Source of the DNA: Beijerinckiaceae bacterium
Lineage (GTDB): Bacteria; Pseudomonadota; Alphaproteobacteria; Rhizobiales; Beijerinckiaceae
Direction of reading: 5' to 3'
Length of the DNA stretch: 12,904 bases
Assembly: GCA_022702195.1 (NCBI GenBank)
Contig: JAKONB010000197.1
Coordinates: forward strand, 1-12,904
The notes beneath the pieces are model-generated. The model made no database searches. It was not told the origin of the DNA and worked only from the letters and a program-made list of their open reading frames with translations. Shown one piece after another: positions 1 to 4,952 of this stretch (positions are counted from its first letter, which is position 1; each line of letters opens with the position of its first letter). The position numbers and the translations under genes were made by a program.

Positions 1-1067
1 AGGCCAGCGCCGACCGCTACCACGGGGTGGTCAAGTTCGACGTGGTGTCGGGGGTGCAGGCCAAGGCCAAGCCGAACGCGCCGGCCTACACCCGGGTGTT
101 CGGCGAGAGCCTGATCAAGGCGGCGGATGCGGACGACCGGGTGGTGGCGATCACCGCGGCGATGCCGGGCGGCACCGGGATCGACTTGTTCGGCAAGGCG
201 CATCCCGACCGGACCTTCGACGTCGGGATCGCCGAGCAGCACGCGGTGACCTTCGCGGGTGGGCTGGCGACGGAGGGCTACAAGCCGTTCGTGGCGATCT
301 ACTCGACCTTCCTGCAGCGGGCCTACGACCAGGTGGTGCACGACGTGGCGTTGCAGAACCTGCCGGTGCGGTTCTGCGTCGACCGGGCCGGCCTGGTGGG
401 CGCGGACGGGGCGACCCATGCGGGGGCGTTCGACCTCGCGTATCTGTGTTGCCTGCCGAACATGACCGTGATGGCGGCCTCCGACGAGGCCGAGCTGGTG
501 CACATGGTGGCGACCGCCCACGCGCATGATTCGGGTCCGATCGCCCTGCGCTACCCGCGCGGCGAGGGGGTGGGCGTCGACCTGCCGGAGCGGGGCGAGG
601 CCTTGGCGATCGGCAAGGGCCGGGTGGTGCGGCGTCCCGCCGGGGCGCGGGTGGCGCTGTTGAGCCTCGGCACCCGGCTGTCGGAGGCGCTGAAGGCGGC
701 CGACCAGCTCGAGACGGCGGGGATCGGCGTGACGGTGGCGGATGCGCGCTTCGCCAAGCCGCTCGACGAGGCGCTGATCCTGGATCTGGCGGCGAGCCAC
801 GAGGTGCTGATCACTCTGGAAGAGGGGTCGGTGGGCGGCTTCGGCGCGATGGTGCTGCATCTCCTGGCCGCCCGGGGCGCGCTGGATGCGGGCCGGGTGC
901 GGGTGCGGACCCTGACGTTGCCGGACAGCTACCAGGACCACAACACGCCGGACGCCATGTACGCCGAGGCCGGCCTCGACACCGCCGGCATCGTCGCCGC
1001 CGTCACCGGGGCGCTGCCCGAGCGCAAGACCCGCAGCGCCAAGCTCGTCAGCGTCGCCCAGAACTGA
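1..1067 (+). CDS. dxs: 1-deoxy-D-xylulose-5-phosphate synthase, C-terminal part (5' end outside window)
   Basis: DXS condenses pyruvate and glyceraldehyde 3-phosphate, using thiamine diphosphate, into DXP. This is the first step of the cytoplasmic MEP pathway to isoprenoids (carotenoids, hopanoids, quinones). The open frame enters the window with its first full codon at base 3 and ends with TGA at 1065-1067, giving about 354 residues, roughly the second half of a normal ~640-residue enzyme. Visible are the HG.VKFDVV joint, the catalytic-Glu motif DVGIAEQHAVTFA (Glu codon at 234-236), YSTFLQRAYDQVVHD, and DRAGLVGADGATHAG with the Arg, Asp and His of the substrate pocket, followed by RYPRGEGVGV. 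The pyrimidine-binding and C-terminal transketolase-like domains are therefore intact. The ATG/GTG codons near base 27 are internal and are not the start. Downstream lies a palindromic element, and the next gene (sodC) is convergent. Confidence 0.97.
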   Translation, partial: ASADRYHGVVKFDVVSGVQAKAKPNAPAYTRVFGESLIKAADADDRVVAITAAMPGGTGIDLFGKAHPDRTFDVGIAEQHAVTFAGGLATEGYKPFVAIYSTFLQRAYDQVVHDVALQNLPVRFCVDRAGLVGADGATHAGAFDLAYLCCLPNMTVMAASDEAELVHMVATAHAHDSGPIALRYPRGEGVGVDLPERGEALAIGKGRVVRRPAGARVALLSLGTRLSEALKAADQLETAGIGVTVADARFAKPLDEALILDLAASHEVLITLEEGSVGGFGAMVLHLLAARGALDAGRVRVRTLTLPDSYQDHNTPDAMYAEAGLDTAGIVAAVTGALPERKTRSAKLVSVAQN

Positions 1068-1075
1068 TCGTATCC

Positions 1076-1241
1076 GTCCCCCTCCCCCTCCGCGGAGCAG
1101 GCGAGAGAGGGACGGCGCGATGGTTCAGGAGGCCACGCCTGGCACGCTCGCTCGGGCTGCGGCGCTCCCCTCTGGCGGGACTGCATCCCGGTCCGACTCC
1201 TGCTGACGCAGGGGCCACCCTCCCCCGCAAGGGGGAGGGAC
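1076..1241. repeat. Palindromic MITE-like/dispersed intergenic element with imperfect terminal inverted repeats
   Basis: This fills almost all of the gap between the convergent dxs and sodC genes and holds no credible gene. The left end starts GTCCCCCTCCCCCTCCGCGG, and the reverse complement of the right end starts GTCCCTCCCCCTTGCGGGGG, so the two ends form imperfect terminal inverted repeats about 20 bp long. Each end is also self-complementary: CTCCGCGGAG at 1088-1097 and a 9-bp perfect stem with a GCAA loop at 1218-1239. A further small hairpin, CCTGC-TGAC-GCAGG, lies at 1199-1212. The right hairpin could end transcripts of either gene, but no T-run follows it. That the element is dispersed in the genome is inferred from its structure, as the window has no full second copy. 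Confidence 0.5.
1218..1239. terminator. Perfect 9-bp hairpin with GCAA tetraloop between dxs and sodC
   Basis: CCCTCCCCC (1218-1226) pairs perfectly with GGGGGAGGG (1231-1239) across a GCAA loop. It sits 8 bases beyond the sodC stop codon on the minus strand and 150 bases past dxs. A U-tract is missing on both strands, so a role as an intrinsic terminator is uncertain. It may simply be the right end of the element at 1076-1241. Confidence 0.4.
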
Positions 1242-1247
1242 GTCGCA

Positions 1248-1793
1248 CTACTTGATCACCGCGCAGGCGAGGCGCGGGCCGGCGCCGCCGATCGGCTGGG
1301 TGCTGTGATCGTCCTCGTTGGCGTGGATGATCAGGGCCGAGCCGTCGCCGTCCTTGAGGCCGCCCTCGCCCGTGAGCGGCGTTTCGCTCGACACCTCGGC
1401 ATTCACCGAGCCATCGGCATTGGCGAAGACGTTGGGCAGGTCGCCCTCGTCGGGACCATCCGGGTTGAGCAGGCCGTGCTTGCTCTGGTCGTGGTTCACG
1501 TGGGCCTTCGACTTCTCGAACTTCTCCGTATCCGAGCAATCGCCCACCGCGTGGAAGTGGATGCCGTGCCAGCCCGGGGGCAGGCCGCCCGGCTGGATCG
1601 CGAGACGCACCACCAGGACGCTGGCACCGTCGCGCAGGGTGATCTTGCCGATCGGCTCACCCTTGCCGTTGACGATCGGGCTCTCGACCGTCGCGGGCGC
1701 GGCGGGAGTCGCGGGCGCGGTGGTCTGGGCGAGGCTCGGCGCCGCCAGGGTGCAGCCGAGGCCCAAAGCGATGGCCGGCAGGAATCGTGTCAT
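1248..1793 (-). CDS. sodC: Exported Cu/Zn superoxide dismutase
   Basis: The enzyme disproportionates superoxide to O2 and H2O2, probably in the periplasm. The 181-residue start (MTRFLPAIAL) is chosen because AAAGGAGAG lies 7 bases upstream and because residues 1-22 form a signal peptide ending APSLA-Q; the frame stays open further upstream but without support. After an Ala/Pro/Thr-rich linker, the SOD fold shows GWHGIHFHAVGDC (H79 and H81, copper ligands; C86), H98 (bridging His), H106 (zinc), D118 (zinc, in EGDLPN), H157 (copper, in IIHANEDD), and GPRLACAVI with R174 and C177 (disulfide with C86). The third zinc His, expected in NPDGPHAGD, is replaced: the sequence reads NPDGPDEGD, with D115 at that position. 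Family assignment is firm; metal content is not. It is divergent from dctA and convergent with dxs. Confidence 0.93.
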   Translation of the reverse strand: MTRFLPAIALGLGCTLAAPSLAQTTAPATPAAPATVESPIVNGKGEPIGKITLRDGASVLVVRLAIQPGGLPPGWHGIHFHAVGDCSDTEKFEKSKAHVNHDQSKHGLLNPDGPDEGDLPNVFANADGSVNAEVSSETPLTGEGGLKDGDGSALIIHANEDDHSTQPIGGAGPRLACAVIK

Positions 1794-1800
1794 GGAATGG

Positions 1801-1809
1801 CTCTCCTTT
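1801..1809 (-). promoter_or_regulatory. Shine-Dalgarno sequence of sodC
   Basis: Read on the minus strand this is AAAGGAGAG, ending 7 bases before the ATG at 1793. It decides in favour of the 181-residue start with a signal peptide over longer in-frame extensions. Confidence 0.8.
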
Positions 1810-1810
1810 C

Positions 1811-1824
1811 CAGCCCGAGGGCTG
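1811..1824. promoter_or_regulatory. Near-perfect palindrome in the sodC leader
   Basis: CAGCCCGAGGGCTG has perfectly complementary 6-base arms around GA. It lies directly upstream of the sodC ribosome-binding site, where it could be a small operator or a leader hairpin. A TTGACG on the minus strand (1833-1838) is a possible -35, but no convincing -10 follows. Function is a guess from position only. Confidence 0.25.
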
Positions 1825-2056
1825 ATGCCGGGCGTCAACGAAGCGGACTGCGTTGCGATCCCTGGCGTCGGCTGGACGGGCCGAGCTTTCCCACGGCTCC
1901 TCCGCCGATACCAGCGGATTGGCGGGGACGACCGGTTCCCGGAGACCCACGCCGATTTATCGGACCCGGTGCGATGCCGTACCCTCCGCGGCGGCGCTGT
2001 CGTAGACTCGCGCCCGGCCGGTCCCCCGGCTCCCGTTTCGCGAAGGATCCTCGCCG

Positions 2057-3379
2057 ATGCCGACCGCCCTCGCATCCTCCCCGGCGGTCGCCGCACGTCG
2101 CCCGCTCTACACGTCGCTGTTCCTTCAGGTCCTGGTCGCCCTCGGGCTCGGGATCGTCATCGGCGTGGCCGCCCCCGCCTTCGCCCTCGGCCTGAAGGTC
2201 CTGAGCGACGCGTTCCTGCGGCTGATCGCGATGATCGTCGCGCCCATCGTGTTCTGCGTCGTGGTCCACGGCATCGCCGGGGCCGGGGACCTCAGGAAGG
2301 TCGGCCGCGTCGGCGTGAAGGCGCTGATCTATTTCGAGGTGATGACCACCCTCGCCCTCGCCCTGGGGATGCTGCTCGCCTTCCTGTTCGGGCCGGGCCA
2401 CGGCATGAACGTCGATCCGGCCACCCTCGACGCCAAGGCGCTCGGCGCCTACGCGGAGAACGCCCACAAGCTCCAGGGCGGCGGCATCGGCAGCTTCCTC
2501 CTGAACATCATCCCGGCCACCGCTTTCGACGCGCTGGCCCGCAACGACGTGCTCCAGGTGCTGTTCTTCGCGGTGCTGTTCGGAACCAGCCTCGCCCTGG
2601 TGGGCGGCGAGGCGGGGACCCGCGTCACCGGCCTGATCGAGGCCCTGTCGGCGATCCTGTTCAAGGCCATGAGCCTCATCGTCCGCCTCGCGCCCCTGGG
2701 CGTGCTCGGCGCCGTCGCCTACACGGTGGCCCGCTACGGCATCGGCTCGCTGCAGCAGCTCGTCTCCCTCGTGCTGCTGTTCTACGTGGCGGTGGCCCTG
2801 TTCGTGCTCGTCATCCTGGGCGGCGTGATGCGTCTGGCCGGTTTGAGCCTGCTGAAATTCCTCGCCTATCTGCGCGCCGAACTCACCATCGTGCTGGCCA
2901 CCGCCTCCTCCGACGCGGTGCTGCCGCAGGTGATGCGCAAACTCGAGCATCTCGGCGTGAAGGATTCGGTGGTCGGGCTGGTGATCCCCACCGGCTACTC
3001 GTTCAACCTCGACGCCTTCTCGATCTACCTGACCCTGGCGGTGGTCTTCATCGCCCAGGCCACCAACACGCCGCTCGGCACCGGGGATCTCCTGCTGGTG
3101 CTCGGCGTTTCGCTCGTCACCTCGAAGGGCGCCCATGGCGTGCCGGGATCGGCCATCGTGATCCTGGCCGCCACCCTCAACGCGGTGCCGAGCATCCCGG
3201 CCATCGGCCTCGTCCTGGTGCTGTCGGTGGATTGGTTCATCGGGATGGCCCGGGCGCTGGGCAACCTCGTGGGCAATTGCGTCGCCACCATCGTGGTCGC
3301 CGCCTGGGAGGGCGAACTCGACCGCGCGCGGGCACGGCGCGTCCTCGACGGGCTGGATCCGGTGGACGGGGCGGCCTGA
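2057..3379 (+). CDS. dctA: C4-dicarboxylate:cation symporter, DctA type (DAACS family)
   Basis: An inner-membrane symporter predicted to import succinate, fumarate and malate with H+ or Na+. The 440-residue length is normal for DctA. The start follows AAGGA 10 bases upstream. Family features in order: PLYTSLFLQVLVALGLGI (TM1), APIVFCVVVHGIAG, KVGRVGVKALIYFEVMTT, GMNVDPATLDAKA, LLNIIP and the core. In the core, hairpin 1 has TASSDAVLP (282-290), TM7 has GYSFNLDAFSIYLT (313-326), hairpin 2 has SKGAHGVPGS (356-365), and TM8 carries D392, R399, N403 and N407. The usual DctA forms are SSSESVLP and NLDGTSIY, so this is a variant subgroup and the exact substrate is less certain (glutamate/aspartate transport is the alternative). 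No dctB/dctD partner is in the window. It stands alone, divergent from sodC. Confidence 0.9.
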   Translation: MPTALASSPAVAARRPLYTSLFLQVLVALGLGIVIGVAAPAFALGLKVLSDAFLRLIAMIVAPIVFCVVVHGIAGAGDLRKVGRVGVKALIYFEVMTTLALALGMLLAFLFGPGHGMNVDPATLDAKALGAYAENAHKLQGGGIGSFLLNIIPATAFDALARNDVLQVLFFAVLFGTSLALVGGEAGTRVTGLIEALSAILFKAMSLIVRLAPLGVLGAVAYTVARYGIGSLQQLVSLVLLFYVAVALFVLVILGGVMRLAGLSLLKFLAYLRAELTIVLATASSDAVLPQVMRKLEHLGVKDSVVGLVIPTGYSFNLDAFSIYLTLAVVFIAQATNTPLGTGDLLLVLGVSLVTSKGAHGVPGSAIVILAATLNAVPSIPAIGLVLVLSVDWFIGMARALGNLVGNCVATIVVAAWEGELDRARARRVLDGLDPVDGAA

Positions 3380-3456
3380 TGCCGGGAAAGCGAGACACGG
3401 TGGACGGACCTCCGAGCCTTCCTTAAACTCGGGCCGGCGAGGCGACGCGGCCCGAC

Positions 3457-3498
3457 GTGATTCGCAGGATGGGATTCGCAAGACGGGATTCGCGAGAG
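3457..3498 (+). repeat. Three tandem 14-bp repeats in the leader of the basic secreted protein gene
   Basis: The copies are GTGATTCGCAGGAT (3457-3470), GGGATTCGCAAGAC (3471-3484) and GGGATTCGCGAGAG (3485-3498). They share (G)GGATTCGC.(A)GA and are exactly in phase with no spacer. The array ends 27 bases before the chosen ATG at 3526. It could be a multi-site operator or a slippage-prone tandem. An in-frame ATT start at 3457 would translate it, but the ribosome-binding site favours 3526. Confidence 0.6.
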
Positions 3499-3525
3499 CC
3501 TCGCTACGGCTGCCGGGAGAGCGCC

Positions 3526-4137
3526 ATGCCGATCGACAGACAGCCCGGATGGCGAAACCTTCTCCGGGGCCTCGCCATCGCCGCGGCGATGATCCTGGCC
3601 CCCGCCCTCGCGCAGGATGCCGCCCAGCCGGCCCGCCCCTGGACCGACCCGCCGGGCCGGGGCAGCGCCGCCGCGCCGGACGCCGCGCCGGAGAAACCCG
3701 CACGGCAGGTCGAGACTCAGGCCGCCGCGCCGCGCCCGTCCCGGCGGGTCGTCAAGGCCCGTTCGCCGGTGCGGAATGCGTCCCGTCCGGTCAGGGCCAG
3801 AATGGGGGAGCGGACGATGGGGGAGCGGAGGATCGCGGCGCGCCACGCCGCCGACCGGCCGCGCCGGGTTCGGGTGGCCGCTAGCCCGCGTCTCCGCGCC
3901 AGCCGGATGGTCGCCTTCCGTCCCGTCCCGATGGAGGCCTACGGGGCGCCGCCCCATGGCGACCGGGTGGTGGTGATCCGGCCGGGGCCGGTCTTCGTCG
4001 ATCGCTTCGTGGATGACCGTGCCCGGCGGATGCGGCTGGCCCGCGAGGCCGGCTACACGCTGATCCGCAGCCGGACGGACCCGCTGCCCGACGGAGTCCG
4101 GGGGCGGGGTTTTCGCCCCGACGATGTCGACGAGTGA
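3526..4137 (+). CDS. Exported Arg/Pro/Ala-rich basic protein, function unknown
   Basis: I do not recognise a family. The 203-residue start at 3526 is supported by GGGAGAG a few bases upstream and gives a clear signal peptide: WRNLLRGLAIAAAMILAPALA, with likely cleavage after residue 29. The mature part is first an Ala/Pro-rich linker (30-75), then a strongly basic, low-complexity stretch (about 70-130) with many Arg pairs. It ends in a more ordered segment (about 128-185) with FRPVPMEAYG, DRVVVIRPGPVFVDRF and AREAGYTLIRSR, which could fold. A 15-base tandem duplication (3802-3816 and 3817-3831) encodes the doubled MGER.. unit. A basic periplasmic protein that binds nucleic acid, peptidoglycan or anionic polysaccharide is conceivable but unsupported. 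The gene ends just before a strong terminator, so it is probably monocistronic. Confidence 0.7.
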   Translation: MPIDRQPGWRNLLRGLAIAAAMILAPALAQDAAQPARPWTDPPGRGSAAAPDAAPEKPARQVETQAAAPRPSRRVVKARSPVRNASRPVRARMGERTMGERRIAARHAADRPRRVRVAASPRLRASRMVAFRPVPMEAYGAPPHGDRVVVIRPGPVFVDRFVDDRARRMRLAREAGYTLIRSRTDPLPDGVRGRGFRPDDVDE

Positions 4138-4140
4138 GCG

Positions 4141-4203
4141 CCGTTCCCCCTGACGAAAAACCCCGCCGGGAGACCCGGCGGGGTTTTTCGTCAGGGGGAA
4201 CGG
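4141..4203. terminator. Bidirectional intrinsic terminator, 30-bp perfect stem
   Basis: Bases 4141-4170 are perfectly complementary to 4174-4203 around an AGA loop. The core is CCCCGCCGGG-AGA-CCCGGCGGGG (4161-4183), flanked by A5 on the left (4156-4160) and T5 on the right (4184-4188), so both strands give a GC hairpin followed by U5. It lies 3 bases past the stop codon of the basic protein and between two convergent genes, as expected for a shared terminator. The outer 15 bp (CCGTTCCCCCTGACG and its complement) extend the stem well beyond what termination needs. Confidence 0.95.
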
Positions 4204-4223
4204 TCTGGAATCGGCTGCTTGGA

Positions 4224-4269
4224 GCATCGTCCCGAAAGGTGGTCTCCGGCTTTCGGAGAAAGACGATGC
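4224..4269. repeat. REP-like imperfect palindrome, unit 1
   Basis: GCATCGTC (4224-4231) pairs with GACGATGC (4262-4269), and inside it CCGAAAG (4232-4238) pairs with CTTTCGG (4250-4256). A 5-base asymmetric bulge and an 11-base loop separate them. This nested form with a bulge is typical of REP sequences, and similar GCATCGTCCCGAAAG elements occur between genes in Rhizobiales as I remember them. It shares the ATCGTCCCG core with the palindrome at 4289-4317. Confidence 0.55.
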
Positions 4270-4288
4270 AGCATCGAGAATCGGGAGG

Positions 4289-4317
4289 ATCGTCCCGGAT
4301 CCGATTTCCGGGACGAT
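4289..4317. repeat. REP-like palindrome, unit 2
   Basis: ATCGTCCCGGA (4289-4299) and TCCGGGACGAT (4307-4317) form a perfect 11-bp stem around a 7-base loop, 4 bases past the stop codon of the GcrA-like gene on the minus strand. It shares ATCGTCCCG with the unit at 4224-4269, so the two resemble a two-unit BIME. No U-tract follows on the minus strand, and the strong terminator at 4141-4203 is the likelier end of that transcript. Confidence 0.5.
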
Positions 4318-4320
4318 ATT

Positions 4321-4554
4321 CTAGCGCACCCGGCCGGGGCGGGCCGGCTCGAACACGATCTTGCGGTGGAACGCGCACCAGCTCTTGCCGTCCGGCACGG
4401 GGGCGCCGCAGCAGACGGCCCGGTCGTTGGGCTCGCCGATGATGAACTTGCACACGAACGCCCCGGACTGCGCGAACGGTACGCGCAGCGACGCGGACGG
4501 CTCGGCGATCGCGTCGACCTCACCGACCTGGGACATGCGGACGATCTGATTCAT
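4321..4554 (-). CDS. Small GcrA C-terminal-domain-like protein (no HTH)
   Basis: This 77-residue protein ends in a block that matches the C-terminal module of the alphaproteobacterial cell-cycle regulator GcrA: CKFIIGEP (35-42), CCGAPVPDGKSWCAFH (48-63) and a basic tail after VFEP. In GcrA the corresponding pattern is CKWPIG(D/E)P, CG.P...G..YC..H and a Tyr/Phe-x-Pro end; C35, C49, C60 and H63 keep that spacing. GcrA's C-terminal domain contacts sigma70, and its N-terminal domain binds methylated GANTC DNA. The latter is absent here: residues 1-34 show no helix-turn-helix. Inference: it may touch RNA polymerase or bind metal, but it is not a GcrA orthologue. No strong Shine-Dalgarno precedes the ATG at 4554, and an internal ATG at 4536 (MSQVGE) is possible. 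It is convergent with the basic protein gene and ends 118 bases from the shared terminator. Confidence 0.7.
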   Translation of the reverse strand: MNQIVRMSQVGEVDAIAEPSASLRVPFAQSGAFVCKFIIGEPNDRAVCCGAPVPDGKSWCAFHRKIVFEPARPGRVR

Positions 4555-4952
4555 GGATTATCTGGCTCGTCAAAAAATCTGGCTTTGCGGACGCGGCGGC
4601 CGGCGGAATCGATTCGGAGCGATGCGTCACACACCGCCCGGTCTTGCGCAGACCCCGGGCGGGACGCCTGGGCGGCGGGGGAACGACCTCGGCGAATCGA
4701 GGCGGCGAAGCGCAGCTTCGTCATGATGCTGTTATATCTGGCGTTCTTCGCCCGGCAAACAAGTCCTTCTGCATGGGTGTGCTGCAACGCACAGAAAACC
4801 GCCGATCGCCACGGGTTCCGGCCGGGACCCCGGCGGCGGCATCGCCACGGCAGAAGAGGCTGAATCATCCGTGTCTCGGGTCTCGGTGTCACCCGCCTGA
4901 AATGTTGCGGGCGTATCGGCGGTGGCCGCCCCCCTCGCATGAGGCCTGTCAG
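4555..4952. other. 398-bp divergent intergenic region (GcrA-like gene / pit)
   Basis: I see no gene here. The region should hold the promoters of both the GcrA-like gene (minus) and the phosphate transporter (plus), but no consensus -35/-10 pair or clear Pho box stands out. It contains several hairpins: a strong one at 4634-4662, CGAAGC-GCA-GCTTCG at 4706-4720, and small ones at 4687-4702 and 4740-4752. The heptamer ATCTGGC occurs at 4560 and 4577 (17 bases apart) and again near 4735. The frame upstream of the pit start remains open to 4644, but its translation looks non-conserved. Confidence 0.6.
4634..4662. promoter_or_regulatory. Strong GC hairpin upstream of pit and the GcrA-like gene
   Basis: CCGCCCGG (4634-4641) is perfectly complementary to CCGGGCGG (4655-4662). 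The stem continues with TC/GA beyond a 2-base bulge to a TTGCGCA loop, giving about 10 pairs in total. There is no U-tract on either strand, so it is not a simple terminator. It may structure a leader RNA of either gene or be another dispersed palindrome. Confidence 0.35.

Noticed and set aside
1318..3426. A 702-codon plus-strand open frame across sodC antisense and dctA
   Set aside because: Arg/Pro/Gly-rich, out of frame with dctA, and it spans two real genes and their intergenic region.
1835..3703. A 622-codon minus-strand open frame opposite dctA
   Set aside because: Its translation is rich in His, Gln, Glu, Arg and Gly with no domain, and mirrors the strongly conserved dctA coding sequence. 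It is a GC-rich antisense artefact.
4555..4590. Promoter made of TTGACG and GATAAT on the minus strand before the GcrA-like gene
   Set aside because: The two hexamers are only 5 bases apart and the second abuts the start codon, so they cannot act as -35 and -10.
4560..4742. Three copies of ATCTGGC as a regulatory repeat
   Set aside because: A 7-base match with irregular spacing (17 bases, then about 160) is too weak to separate from chance.
4644..4952. Upstream extension of the phosphate transporter frame
   Set aside because: Non-conserved, Arg/Pro-rich translation; the ATG at 4953 has GAGG at good spacing.
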